The notes: generated from the letters alone by a model not told the origin. A DNA stretch of 64,000 bases from Myxococcota bacterium (GCA_022710975.1 JAKLGA010000002.1:310001-374000); one strand, 5' to 3'. Positions 7,039-17,807 are shown, counted from the stretch's first letter. A program made the numbers and translations.

Positions 7039-8823
7039 TCAGGGCTCGTCCTGGGTGAGCGGCGTTCCGCTCCCCGCCCCGCTGGCCGGACCGGGCGCCT
7101 CCCCGGCCCCGTCTGGCGGCGCGGGCTCGGGGCCGCCGCCGTACATGCGCGCGAGCTGCGCGCCGTTGTAGTAGTGCGCCAGGATCTCGTCGTAGGTGTG
7201 GCCCTGCTCGGCCATGCCCGTCGCGCCGACCTGGCACAGCCCCGCCCCGTGCCCCCAGCCGCCGCCGACGAAGCGGAAGCCGACCACCATCTGCTCGGCG
7301 TCGAGCTGCGGCTCCACCTCGAACATGGCGCTCTTCAGCCAGCCGAAGAGCTGGCGGATGGGCAGCTCGCGCTGCACCACCAGATCGCCCTCCGCGCCCA
7401 CCACGCGCACGACCAGCGCCCGGCCCGAGGCCCCGCGCTGGAGCACCTGGATGGACAGGATCGGCCCGAGCGGCTTCACCGCGGCCACCAGGCGCTCCAC
7501 CTCGGCGGCCGGGATGACCTTCTCCCAGCGGAACAGGCCCGGCCGGGCGAAGGAGGACAGCTGGCAGTAGGCCGGCGGCCTGGCCCCGAGCCACTCCCCG
7601 AGCCGGCGGGCCAGCCCGCCCTGCCAGCGGGAGGCCTCCCGGGCCGGCATGTCGGGCCGGCCGCGCAGGGCCGGGCTCGGGGGGTGGGCCCACACGGCGT
7701 CGTTGTCCTCCGTGTGCCCGCCGCACACGGCGCTGTAGACCGAGTCCACCAGCTCCGCGCGGTGGAACAGGAGCTGCCCGCGGGTCGCGCGCACGGCCCG
7801 GCTGGCCCGCGGGTGCTCGGCGCCCACGCCCGAGTAGACCTGGCAGTGGGTCTCGGCGCAGAGCTGGAAGGGCTCCAGGAAGTGGCGGGTGCCGATCTTG
7901 GCGAACACCTCCCCGCGGGCCACCACGGCCTGGGCCTTGAGCGCCTCCATGGGGGCCGTGGGGAAGATCTCCGCCGGCACGAGGCCCTCCAGCAGGCGGT
8001 CCGCGTCGACGCGGTTCACCACCACCAGCCCGCCGCGCCGGTCGAGCGTCACCAGGATCTCCCCGGCGAAGCGCCGGTCCTCGAAGCCGTGCCAGGCGTA
8101 CCCCCGGCCGTACTCCACCCGGTGCACGACCACCGGCGCCTCGCCTGCGGGCCTGGCCTCGGCCAGCTCGAAGATCGTCTCCTGCACCCCGCCGCGCGGA
8201 TCGAGCAGGCGGATGGAGCCCGAGGGCCGCCTGGCCAGGTGGGCGTGCACGAAGGTGCGGCTGCCGTGCCGGCGGAAGAGCTCCTGGGCGGCCAGCTCGG
8301 CCTCGGCCTCGGTGGGGAAGGCGCGCACGCCGAGCAGGTAGGTGCGGTTGTCGATCACCCGCCCGCCCAGGCCGAACACCGAGCCCACCTCGAAGACCTG
8401 CACGTCCTCGCCGCGCCCGGACCACAGGCGCATGGCCTGGGCCAGCTCGTCCGTGCGGGCGAAGGGCAAGCTCTCCACCGCGCACCAGTAGGCCACCTGG
8501 GCCGGCTGGAAGTCCGCCGCCTCCAGGGACCAGCGCACGCCCGGGGGCACGCGCAGCTCCTTGGCGACGAGCTGCCCCTCGACCTCCACCCGGCCGCGCA
8601 GCACGAGCCCCCCGGGCGAGGACAGCTCGACCCGCGCCTGCTGCTCCATCAGCCCGATGGTCACCAGGGGTGTGCCGGTCGGGCCGAAGTGGATCTGGGA
8701 GGAGTACAGCAGCCCGAGCTCGTCGCCGCCCAGGCCGTCCGGCTCCTCGGCCCGGGCCGGCGGCGCCCAGGCCAGCAGCGCCAGGGCCAGGCTCAGGAGC
8801 CGGATCTCAGGCGTTCGGGCCAA
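7039..8823 (-). CDS. Exported SpoIID/LytB-domain protein
   Basis: The likely start is TTG at 8823 preceded by GAGGTG, giving a 594-aa protein with a Sec signal peptide ending APPARAEE. It overlaps the end of the upstream lipoprotein gene by 31 nt, so translation may be coupled. The C-terminal half is a SpoIID/LytB domain: MEALKAQAVVARGEVFAK, QLCAETHCQVYSGV, AVCGGHTEDN and FVGGGWGHGAGLCQVGATG. SpoIID in sporulating Firmicutes is a peptidoglycan lytic transglycosylase; LytB modulates an amidase. In this Gram-negative setting it most likely modifies envelope peptidoglycan. The Pro/Gly-rich C-terminus (about 560-594) looks unstructured. No longer in-frame start is supported. Confidence 0.85.
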   Translation of the reverse strand: MARTPEIRLLSLALALLAWAPPARAEEPDGLGGDELGLLYSSQIHFGPTGTPLVTIGLMEQQARVELSSPGGLVLRGRVEVEGQLVAKELRVPPGVRWSLEAADFQPAQVAYWCAVESLPFARTDELAQAMRLWSGRGEDVQVFEVGSVFGLGGRVIDNRTYLLGVRAFPTEAEAELAAQELFRRHGSRTFVHAHLARRPSGSIRLLDPRGGVQETIFELAEARPAGEAPVVVHRVEYGRGYAWHGFEDRRFAGEILVTLDRRGGLVVVNRVDADRLLEGLVPAEIFPTAPMEALKAQAVVARGEVFAKIGTRHFLEPFQLCAETHCQVYSGVGAEHPRASRAVRATRGQLLFHRAELVDSVYSAVCGGHTEDNDAVWAHPPSPALRGRPDMPAREASRWQGGLARRLGEWLGARPPAYCQLSSFARPGLFRWEKVIPAAEVERLVAAVKPLGPILSIQVLQRGASGRALVVRVVGAEGDLVVQRELPIRQLFGWLKSAMFEVEPQLDAEQMVVGFRFVGGGWGHGAGLCQVGATGMAEQGHTYDEILAHYYNGAQLARMYGGGPEPAPPDGAGEAPGPASGAGSGTPLTQDEP

Positions 8824-9803
8824 ACCTGCACCTCGTACCTTCGACGGAGCGCCTGGCGCAGGTCGTCCGCGGCCGCGCGGCGCCGGTCGCGGCGGATGGC
8901 GTCCTCGAGTCCGGCGCGGGCGGCCTCCACGCTCTCGCCCGAGCCCGGCCGGGTGGCGCCGCGCCGCAGCAGGCAGGCCGTGTCCCCGACCCAGAAGACA
9001 CGGCTGACCGCGCCCTGCCCGTCGAGGCCGGCCAGCTCCCTGGCCACCTCGGGGGCGAGCTGGCTGAGGGAGGGCTCGAGGGGCGAGCCCCAGGCCGACT
9101 CGATCCGCAGGCACGGCTGGCCGCGGGCGCGGGCCCAGGCCTGTGACAGGAACGCGTCGAGATCGCTCGCGCGCTCGCCCACCTCCTGGCGCAGCCCGTC
9201 CAGCAGGGCGGCCACCTGCTCGCGGGTGAGCAGGGGCGGCTGGTCCGGGTGCTCGGCCTGATCGGGGAACGGCGCGGCGCTGACCAGCACGGCGTCCACG
9301 CGGGAGGGCTCGAACAGCGGCGACTGGCCGTTGGCGAGGAAGCGCTGCACCTCCTCCGCGTGCCGGCGGACGAGGTCCTCCTCGACGACCGGGCGGGCGT
9401 CCACCCGGGCCATGGCCCGGTCGAGCAGCAGCCTGGCCGCCAGCCTCGCGCGCGCCTCCTCGAGGTCCCGGCCCTCGGGTCGGCCGGCCGGCGACCGCGC
9501 GCGGGCCTCGGCCGCCAGGGCCAGGAGCTCGGTGGCCAGCCCCACCTGCTCCTCGATGGACGATGCGGAGAGCTCCCCGGCCGGCAGGCCCTGGCTGGCC
9601 CGGAGCTCGAGCGCCAGCCGGGCCAGCGGCGCCACCTCGTCGAGCCGCAGCTCCTCGCCGGCCACCCGGGCCACCACGGGTCCCGTGGGCCCCGCCGTCG
9701 GGGCCAGCCCGGCCTCCCCCGGCAGGTCGTCGCAGCCGCCGAGGAGCGCGCCCGCGAGCAGCAGGCACGGCGCGAGCAGGCGGGGTCGCAGCGGGCACCT
9801 CAT
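8793..9803 (-). CDS. SurA/parvulin-like lipoprotein
   Basis: The signal peptide ends in LLGGCDD, a lipobox, so the mature protein is lipid-anchored. Residues about 42-160 resemble the helical N-domain of SurA-type chaperones (VARVAGEELRLDEVAPLARLA, then long helices). The rest keeps the layout of peptidyl-prolyl isomerase lipoproteins (SRVDAVLVSA, LSQLAPEVARELAGL, VSRVFWVGDTACLLRRG). Clear parvulin active-site residues are not obvious, so chaperone rather than isomerase activity is likely. Its 3' end overlaps the SpoIID/LytB gene, suggesting co-expression of an outer-envelope folding factor and a peptidoglycan enzyme. Confidence 0.75.
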   Translation of the reverse strand: MRCPLRPRLLAPCLLLAGALLGGCDDLPGEAGLAPTAGPTGPVVARVAGEELRLDEVAPLARLALELRASQGLPAGELSASSIEEQVGLATELLALAAEARARSPAGRPEGRDLEEARARLAARLLLDRAMARVDARPVVEEDLVRRHAEEVQRFLANGQSPLFEPSRVDAVLVSAAPFPDQAEHPDQPPLLTREQVAALLDGLRQEVGERASDLDAFLSQAWARARGQPCLRIESAWGSPLEPSLSQLAPEVARELAGLDGQGAVSRVFWVGDTACLLRRGATRPGSGESVEAARAGLEDAIRRDRRRAAADDLRQALRRRYEVQVWPERLRSGS

Positions 9804-9869
9804 GCCCCCGAATCATACACGGAGCGCCGCCGGCATCAACCCATTCGGAGATCAGGACGGGGACCAACC

Positions 9870-12800
9870 TCAGGTGGCAGCAACCCTTCGGCGGCCTCGG
9901 AGTCCGACGAGGAGGGCCAGTCCAACCGCCAGCAGCCAGCCGGAGCCTGCCTCCTCGCCCGTGGCGTCGCAACCGCAGCCGCCGCTGCACGTGGGCCGGC
10001 CGGGCTGGCAGGCACCCGACCAGCAGTGGTCGTCCGCGGTGCACTCGTCCCCGTCATCGCAGGTGGTGCTGGTCGGGAGCGCTTGAGCCTCACAGTTGCC
10101 AGTGACCGGATCGCAGACCCCCGCGATGCAGGGTGCCGCAAGGGCGCTGCAGTCCTTGGGTGTGCCCTGGCAGATCCCGGCGGCGCAGAGATCGTTCTCG
10201 GTGCAGGCGTCGCCGTCGTCGCAAAGGCCGACGTGCGACGCATGCACGCAGCCGCTCTGGGGGTCGCACGTGTCGTCGGTGCACGGATCCTGGTCGTCGC
10301 AGGCCACGGCACTGCCATCACACGCGCCGTTCGCGCACACATCCCCCGCGGTGCAGGCGTCCCCGTCGTCGCAGGGGCCAGGCCGGGGGTTGTGGGTGCA
10401 ACCAGTCGACAGGCTGCAGTCGTCGGCGGTGCAGGGGTTCTGGTCGTCGCACTCGAGGGGCACACCCGGCTGGCACTGGCTCGCCTCGCAGGAGTCGGCG
10501 CCGTTGCAGGCGTTCCCATCGTCGCAGTCGGCGTCCTGCTGGCAGGGACGGCAGCCCCGGGCGTCGCCGTCGATGCTTCCGTCGCAGTCGTTGTCCAGTC
10601 CGTCCTGGCAGGCCGCGGAGCCGATCGGGCCCTCGAACGCGCCGGGGTTCACCGCGGCTTGCCCGTCGTCGCAATCACTCCCACCGCAAGCAGAGGCGAG
10701 GTAGCCGTCGCCGTCCAGGTCCGCGGGCACGCCGCTGCACCGCCCGTTCGCGCAACTGTCCTGCATGCTGCAGGCGTCGCCGTCGTCGCAGGGCGCGGTG
10801 TTGTAGGCGTGTCCGCAGCCCCCCAGCGGGTCGCAGGAGTCGTCGGTGCAGGGGTCCTGGTCGTCGCAGGCCAGGGCCGCGCCGGTGCAGACGCCCAGGC
10901 TGCAGGTGTCGTCCTCGGTGCAGGGATCGCCGTCGTCGCACACGGGCGATGGACGCCAGGCGAACGAGCCGCCGGCGTTGGTGCACACCGCCGTTTCCCC
11001 GCCACAGACCTGTTCCCCGCAGAGCTGGCCAGCGTTGCAGGCGAACGTCTCGCCACCGCCGCAGGTCCCGTCCGCGCCGGACGCACCGCAGCCGGAGCAG
11101 GCCCGACCTAGGGTCAGCAACGCCCCGGTGCAGGTGTCGGCGCAGGTTCCGGCCGCGCTGGCGCAGCCCGCAACTGGGTCGCACACAGCCAGGCAGCAGC
11201 CGCCCGCGGCGCAGGCCGTGACCACGGGCGCGCAGGCGCACGCGGCCTGGCAGGCGCCCGCGCCGTCGCAGGTCCGCTGGCAGGTCTCGGGGTAGTCGTT
11301 CCAGGCGGGGCCCTCGCAGCCGTCCGCCGGGCACGGACCCGTCCCGCAGTCGTCCGGGTAGTCCGCGGGCCGGTTGCTCCAGGCGGTCCGCGCCAGGGCC
11401 GGGTCGCAGTAGGTGCACCCCGAGGTCGGCTCCCCGGCCAGGTGCCAGGCGCCCTCGATGTAGCACTGGTCGGTGACGCACGCACCCGCCAGGCACAGCC
11501 CACCCGCACAGTCCGCCCCGTCCGCCCCTGGCGAATACTCGCAAGCGCCTCCGGTAGGACAAGCAGCAGGCAAGCCTTGGCACTCCCCGGGCGTAATGCA
11601 CGGGTCAAAGCAGCAGGTGTCTACGACGCAATTGCCGCTCAGGCAGTCGATCACGTCATCACAGTCGGCACCATTCGCAAACGGTCCCTCGGACCCGTAG
11701 TAGACAAATGCCCCCCCCTCACCGATTTGGCCATGGTCGTAGAATCGCGACCCTACGATGACGTCGCCAAAACCATCACCGTTGACATCTCCGGCCGAGG
11801 CAACGGAGAAACCGAACCTTGCATCAAGGTTATTCGACTCCACGCTCCAGAATGCCGTTTGAGAAAGCCCGCCAGCAGAGCCGAGGTAAGCCCAAGCCCT
11901 GCCTTCGCTCGACTCGCCGTTGCTAGCCAAGTACTCCCCGACGATGGCATCGTCGTAACCATCGCCATTCACATCCCCGGCCGAGGCGACAGACCAGCCG
12001 AAGTACGCGTTCGATTGGTAATCCCCTGCGACCCAGGCGCGAGTATATGGCGGACCCGCTGCAGAACCATGGTACGCATAGGCCAGGCCCCTGGATTGGA
12101 AACTGGGTGCACCGACAATGATGTCGGCGAGTCCATCGCCGTTTAGGTCTCCGGCAGAGGCCACGGACCGACCAAAGTCTCCATAGACAAGTCCCGATGG
12201 CTCGATCCAGTCGGCCGCAGGAGAGAGGCCCGTAGCCGCGCCGTGGTAGATGTAAATCCATCCCTCCGTAGGGTGATTGGGACGCCCACACATAGATGCT
12301 CCGACGATGATATCGTCAAAGCCATCGCCATTTAGGTCACCAGCCGAAGCGACGGAGAATCCGTAGTTGGAAGGTGACTGGTCCGAATCAGCACTCCAGG
12401 CCGCAGATGGCGACAGGCCTACTGCCGAGCCGTAGTAAACCCAGGCACGGCCTTCGAGGAGTGGGTCATTCGCGTAGCCGAATGCTCCGACGATGACGTC
12501 ATTATAGCCGTCACCGTTCACGTCCCCAGCTGAGGCCACCGAAAAACCAAAAAACGCGTTGTCCTGGCCCGACTCCGCGGACCAGGCAGGATCCGACGAG
12601 AGACCCGAAGCAGAACCGTGGTAGACCCAGGCACCCCCCTGGTTTTGCAGTCCGTCGTTATAGTAGGGCGCACCAACGATCACATCGTCATAGCCATCGC
12701 CGTTCACGTCCCCGGCTGAGGCAACAGAAGCGCCAAATTCTGCGCCGTTCTCGTCTGACGCTGCGGTCCAATTTGGTGAAGCCGACAGGCCAGAGGCAGA

Positions 12801-13124
12801 GCCATGGAAGACGAAGGCCCGGCCTGGAGGGATGTCGAAGTTCGACACGCCAGGAGCCCCAACGATGATGTCGCCGAACCCGTCGCCATTAACGTCTCCG
12901 GCCGAGGCCACTGACGTTCCGAATCTCGCAGACTCCTCGTCCAGCTCCCCGAACCAGTCAGGAACCACCGAAAGCCGGTCGGCCTTGCTGAGTGAGCCCT
13001 GCCTTGGGGCCACGTGCTGCAAGGAGGCCCCTAGTTCGGAGTCGGTGTCCGGCTGGCACCCGGCCGCCAGGAAGACCAGCGCCACCCCCGCCGCGAGCCC
13101 CCGGACCGCGCTTCGCCGAGCCAT
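9870..13124 (-). CDS. FG-GAP repeat / Cys-rich surface protein with MYXO-CTERM tail
   Basis: The 1084-aa protein starts with a lipoprotein-like signal (FLAAGCQPDT). Residues about 55-480 hold seven FG-GAP units of the form SVASAGDVNGDG(Y/F)xDxIVGAP, expected to fold as an integrin-like calcium-binding beta-propeller. The rest is Cys-rich, with many C-DDGDPCTxDDxC units and one MopE-type motif (GGSDCDDGQAAVNPGAFEG ... DGLDNDCDGSIDGD). The end has a Cys pair, a hydrophobic helix (GWLLAVGLALLVGL) and RGRRR, a MYXO-CTERM sorting signal. It is probably processed and displayed at the surface. The propeller part uses visibly less GC-biased codons than the Cys-rich part. Confidence 0.9.
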   Translation of the reverse strand: MARRSAVRGLAAGVALVFLAAGCQPDTDSELGASLQHVAPRQGSLSKADRLSVVPDWFGELDEESARFGTSVASAGDVNGDGFGDIIVGAPGVSNFDIPPGRAFVFHGSASGLSASPNWTAASDENGAEFGASVASAGDVNGDGYDDVIVGAPYYNDGLQNQGGAWVYHGSASGLSSDPAWSAESGQDNAFFGFSVASAGDVNGDGYNDVIVGAFGYANDPLLEGRAWVYYGSAVGLSPSAAWSADSDQSPSNYGFSVASAGDLNGDGFDDIIVGASMCGRPNHPTEGWIYIYHGAATGLSPAADWIEPSGLVYGDFGRSVASAGDLNGDGLADIIVGAPSFQSRGLAYAYHGSAAGPPYTRAWVAGDYQSNAYFGWSVASAGDVNGDGYDDAIVGEYLASNGESSEGRAWAYLGSAGGLSQTAFWSVESNNLDARFGFSVASAGDVNGDGFGDVIVGSRFYDHGQIGEGGAFVYYGSEGPFANGADCDDVIDCLSGNCVVDTCCFDPCITPGECQGLPAACPTGGACEYSPGADGADCAGGLCLAGACVTDQCYIEGAWHLAGEPTSGCTYCDPALARTAWSNRPADYPDDCGTGPCPADGCEGPAWNDYPETCQRTCDGAGACQAACACAPVVTACAAGGCCLAVCDPVAGCASAAGTCADTCTGALLTLGRACSGCGASGADGTCGGGETFACNAGQLCGEQVCGGETAVCTNAGGSFAWRPSPVCDDGDPCTEDDTCSLGVCTGAALACDDQDPCTDDSCDPLGGCGHAYNTAPCDDGDACSMQDSCANGRCSGVPADLDGDGYLASACGGSDCDDGQAAVNPGAFEGPIGSAACQDGLDNDCDGSIDGDARGCRPCQQDADCDDGNACNGADSCEASQCQPGVPLECDDQNPCTADDCSLSTGCTHNPRPGPCDDGDACTAGDVCANGACDGSAVACDDQDPCTDDTCDPQSGCVHASHVGLCDDGDACTENDLCAAGICQGTPKDCSALAAPCIAGVCDPVTGNCEAQALPTSTTCDDGDECTADDHCWSGACQPGRPTCSGGCGCDATGEEAGSGWLLAVGLALLVGLRGRRRVAAT

Positions 13125-13259
13125 GCCATCCTCCCTCGCTGGGCCCCGTGGGGCCGGCCCTGGTGAACCCTCTGCCCGACCATCCCACTGCCTACCGACC
13201 GTGTGCCGATGGTAGCACGGGGCGAGGACCCGGGGTCAACGGTCCAGGCCGGCCCGCCA

Positions 13260-13288
13260 TTGACAGGTCCAGGATGGGGTGTTACGCA
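13260..13288 (+). promoter_or_regulatory. Possible promoter of the malic enzyme gene
   Basis: TTGACA (13260-13265) is followed after 16-17 nt by TTACGC/TACGCA (13282-13288). The -35 is perfect but the -10 is weak. The 213-bp gap before the gene (13125-13337) also serves the divergent FG-GAP gene. Confidence 0.35.
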
Positions 13289-13337
13289 GGCCGGGTCGCG
13301 CCGACACGCGAGGACACACCCACCCGGAGGCCCCCCG

Positions 13338-14696
<1,359 letters not shown>

Positions 14697-14742
14697 TCGC
14701 ACCCCGAGCCCCTGCCCTGCCCGCCCCGTCCAGCCGATCGGG

Positions 14743-14772
14743 TTGCACCCCGCCGACCCGTCGCGTTACGCT
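14743..14772 (+). promoter_or_regulatory. Sigma-70-type promoter of the NTF2-like lipoprotein gene
   Basis: TTGCAC (14743-14748), an 18-nt spacer and TACGCT (14767-14772) lie about 40 nt before the start at 14815. Confidence 0.4.
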
Positions 14773-14814
14773 GGGGCAGACCACCCGACCCTGATCTCCC
14801 GGGAGGGAACCGCC

Positions 14815-15831
14815 ATGACCCGACTGTCCGTCGTTTTCACCGCGCTGGCGTGCCTGGCGCTGGGAGCCTGTGAGTCCAAGCCCTGCGCCCAGCCCGACGC
14901 AGCGAGCCCGGAGCCGCCGCGGGCCGTCTCGCCGGCCGAGGCCGCGCTCACGCCCGCGCTGCAGGCCTTCAACGCCGTCAGCCTGCCCCGGGTGGCCGAG
15001 CTGTTCTGCGAGGACCACGAGCTGGTCCTGCCCGTGGCCGGGCAGCCTCCGCTGCGCGGCCGGGCCGGGATCCTGTCCGCGCTGCAGAGCGTGCAGCTCG
15101 CCTTCCCCGACGCCCAGCTCCGGCTCCGGCGCGTGCTCGACAACGGCGCGGACTGGGCGGCGGAGCTGAGCTTCTCGGGCACCCACCAGGCCGAGTTCCT
15201 GGGCGTGCCGGCCTCGCAGAAGCGGATCGACTTCCACTTCGCGCTGCTCGGCCAGGTCCGCGAGGGCCGGCTCGCCCGCACGCACGTGGTGGGCAACGGG
15301 CTCGCCCTGCTCAGGCAGCTCAAGGGCGACGCCGAGCACCTGCCGCCCGGCCCGGTCGTGCCCGAGCGGCCCGAGCTGGCGGTTGGCCCGGGCCCGGAGG
15401 CGCAGGTCGCCGCCGTGCGCGCGCTGTTCGAGGCCTTCGACACCGGCGACGTCGCCGCGCTCAAGGCGCTGGTGACCGAGGACGTGTCGGTCCTCGCCCT
15501 GGGCGACGGCAAGCTGCTCAGCGGGAGCGCGGAGCTCGGCGAGGCGCTGCTCCAGGAGCGCCAGGCCTTCCAGGGCGGGGTGAGGATCGAGCGCGTGTTC
15601 GCCGCGGGCGACTGCGCCGCGGCGCTGGTCGTGGTGGAGGGCAAGCTGATCGGCGACACCGGCCCCTACAAGGCCAGCGGCCGGAGCTTCCGGGAGGCCG
15701 GCCTGGACGTGTTCCGCTTCTCGGGCGGCAAGATCCGCACCTGGAACAACTACCGCAACGTGCTGGACGTGCTGACCCAGCTCGGCCTCTTCCCGCCACC
15801 GGCCCCGGCGCCGGCGCCCGGCGGCAAGTGA
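14815..15831 (+). CDS. Lipoprotein with two NTF2/SnoaL-like domains
   Basis: The ATG at 14815 follows GGGAGGG. The signal peptide ends LALGACESK, a clear lipobox. Two similar alpha+beta halves follow (about residues 40-170 and 195-325). Each starts with a helix such as LTPALQAFNAVSLPRVAELF or VAAVRALFEAFDTGDVAALK and ends in strands with a terminal NTF2-type motif (FRFSGGKIRTWNNYRN). SnoaL-like proteins bind or turn over small polyketide-like or other hydrophobic ligands; no catalytic residue can be assigned. The Pro-rich C-terminus abuts the next gene, whose start lies within a few nt, so the two are co-transcribed. Confidence 0.8.
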   Translation: MTRLSVVFTALACLALGACESKPCAQPDAASPEPPRAVSPAEAALTPALQAFNAVSLPRVAELFCEDHELVLPVAGQPPLRGRAGILSALQSVQLAFPDAQLRLRRVLDNGADWAAELSFSGTHQAEFLGVPASQKRIDFHFALLGQVREGRLARTHVVGNGLALLRQLKGDAEHLPPGPVVPERPELAVGPGPEAQVAAVRALFEAFDTGDVAALKALVTEDVSVLALGDGKLLSGSAELGEALLQERQAFQGGVRIERVFAAGDCAAALVVVEGKLIGDTGPYKASGRSFREAGLDVFRFSGGKIRTWNNYRNVLDVLTQLGLFPPPAPAPAPGGK

Positions 15832-15842
15832 GGGCTGCCCCG

Positions 15843-17576
15843 ATGGCGCGCCTCCCCCTGATGCCGCTGGTCTGCCTGGCCGCCCTGGCGGCCGCCTGCG
15901 ACGGCGGCGGCGAGCCCGCCGACCCGTGCGCCGGCGTGACCTGCTCCGGGCTCGGCGACTGCGCCGTGCTCGGCGGGAGCGAGCCCGTGTGCGTGTGCCG
16001 CGACGGCCACCACGCCGAGGGGCTCACCTGCGTGCCCGACAGCGATGCCTGCCAGGACGTGGCCTGTGGCGGGCACGGCGACTGCGTGCTGCAGGCCGGG
16101 GCCGCGCTGTGCGTGTGCGACATCGGCTACCACGCCGACGGGCTCGTGTGCGTGGAGAACGATCCGCTCGATCCGTGCGCCGCGGTGGACTGCTCCGGGC
16201 ACGGCCAGTGCCGGGCCGAGGGCGGCGCGGCCTCGTGCGCCTGCGACGCGGGCTACCACGCCGAGGGGCTGGCCTGCCTCGAGGACGTGGTCGCGGAGCC
16301 GTGCCAGGGGGTCACCTGCTCGGGGCACGGGCGCTGCGAGGTGGTGGCGGACCAGGCCACCTGCGCCTGCGACCCGGGTTACGCGCCGGACGGGCTCGCC
16401 TGCCTGGCCGTCGACGTGTGCGCCGGCGTCGACTGCTCGGGCCACGGGAGCTGCTCCGCGCCGGAGGGCATCGCCCTGTGCGCCTGCGAGCCGGGCTACG
16501 TGCCCTCCGGGCTGGCCTGCGTCGAGAGCGGCGCGCCCGGCCCGGGCCCGGTGTGGTTCGTGCACACCTCCGATCACCACTTCGGGGACAGCGACGACGC
16601 CGCGACCCGGCTGGAAGTCCTGCAGCGCGACCTGCTGCCGATCCTCGAGCCGGCCGCGGCCGTGCTGTCGGGCGACACGACCGAGGGCGGGACCGGCCCG
16701 GAGTGGGCGGCCTACCACGGGGCCATCGACGCCTTCGCGCCGCTCTACCCCGCCTGGGTCGAGATCCCCGGCAACCACGACGTCAAGGAGGACGGCGAGG
16801 ATCGCTTCCGCTCCGAGGCGATCGCCGGCCGCGCGGGCGCGGGCCTGTACGGCCAGGCCCTGCTCGACACCGCGGCGGGCCCGGTGCGGCTGCTGCGCGC
16901 CAACACCGCCGACAGCGACCTGGTCGCGGTCAACCTGTCCGGGAGCTTCGGCGCCGCCCAGGCCACCGCGCTCATGGCGCTCGAGGACGGGGATCCGCCC
17001 AGCGCCTACACGCTGGTCACCGGCCACCACCCGATGACCGGCCCGCTCCGGCTGTACCTCGGCTTCGAGCGCATGCAGACCCTGCTGGCGGCCACGGGCG
17101 CCCAGGCCTACCTGTGCGGACACGTGCACGCCCAGGCCTTCACCTGGCTGGGGGACGTGCTGGTGGTCCAGGCCGACAGCCTGGGGAAGTCCGATGCGGC
17201 CAAGGCGATCCTGCTGGCCCTCGACCAGACCGGCCCCTCGGCCAAGCTGCTGCCGCTCGACGGCAGCCAGACCTGGCCGCTGGTGATGATCACCTCCCCG
17301 GCCGACGACGCGCTCGGCGGGGTCAACCCGCGCGCGGCCACCTACCCGCCGGGCAGCCAGGTCCTGGCGCGGGCGCTGGTGTTCGCCCCGGGCGCCCTGT
17401 CCCACGTCGAGTTCCGGCTCGGCGGCGAGGTCTTCTACGCCGCCGAGATCCGCGAGCACGTCTGGGAGGCGACGGTCACCCTGCCGGCCAGCGCGGAGTC
17501 CGTGAGCCTGACGGCGGTCGCCACCGGCGCGGACGGCGCCTCCGACGACGCGATCACCTTCGACGTGGGCCCCTGA
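15843..17576 (+). CDS. EGF-repeat metallophosphoesterase lipoprotein
   Basis: From the ATG at 15843 (a GTG at 15828 overlapping the previous stop is an alternative) the signal ends LAAAACDGGG, a lipobox. Five EGF-like units (about 25-230; CSGHGxC, CACDxGYxxxGLxC) are followed by a calcineurin-like metallophosphoesterase domain (about 240-490) with metal-ligand motifs HTSDHHFG, LSGDTTEGG, IPGNHDV, TGHHPM and CGHVHAQ. A C-terminal beta-sandwich (about 490-577) follows. The array of eukaryote-like EGF repeats on a phosphoesterase is unusual. A surface phosphohydrolase acting on nucleotides or phosphate esters is inferred; the substrate is unknown. Confidence 0.88.
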   Translation: MARLPLMPLVCLAALAAACDGGGEPADPCAGVTCSGLGDCAVLGGSEPVCVCRDGHHAEGLTCVPDSDACQDVACGGHGDCVLQAGAALCVCDIGYHADGLVCVENDPLDPCAAVDCSGHGQCRAEGGAASCACDAGYHAEGLACLEDVVAEPCQGVTCSGHGRCEVVADQATCACDPGYAPDGLACLAVDVCAGVDCSGHGSCSAPEGIALCACEPGYVPSGLACVESGAPGPGPVWFVHTSDHHFGDSDDAATRLEVLQRDLLPILEPAAAVLSGDTTEGGTGPEWAAYHGAIDAFAPLYPAWVEIPGNHDVKEDGEDRFRSEAIAGRAGAGLYGQALLDTAAGPVRLLRANTADSDLVAVNLSGSFGAAQATALMALEDGDPPSAYTLVTGHHPMTGPLRLYLGFERMQTLLAATGAQAYLCGHVHAQAFTWLGDVLVVQADSLGKSDAAKAILLALDQTGPSAKLLPLDGSQTWPLVMITSPADDALGGVNPRAATYPPGSQVLARALVFAPGALSHVEFRLGGEVFYAAEIREHVWEATVTLPASAESVSLTAVATGADGASDDAITFDVGP

Positions 17577-17807
17577 GCGCCTGCCCCGGGGAGAACCCCG
17601 CGGAGCCCCGCCGCCCACCGGCGGAATCCCACCTCGCGGGGCCTGTGGAGAAACTGTGGATTGATTGGGGAACGGGTGGGGACGGAGGTGTGGGACGCGT
17701 GGGGAAAACCCTGAGGAAAAGCCTGTGTTTTCCGGGTAGAAAGGGGGCTGGAAAGGCTGTGGACAGGTCTGGGGCTCACGGGTGGAGAAGGTGTGGAGTC
17801 CCGCCCC
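17577..17807. other. Gap between convergent genes with four TGTGGA hexamers
   Basis: TGTGGA occurs in the same orientation at 17644, 17655, 17758 and 17792, the core of a reversed DnaA-type box (TGTGGATAA) though none is a full match. GGAAAA (17715-17720) and TTTTCC (17728-17733) form a weak hairpin that could terminate either neighbour. No gene is seen. Confidence 0.35.

Noticed and set aside
8824-10044. A long N-terminal extension of the SpoIID/LytB gene
   Set aside because: It would overlap the SurA-like lipoprotein gene completely and put the signal peptide in the middle; TTG at 8823 fits better.
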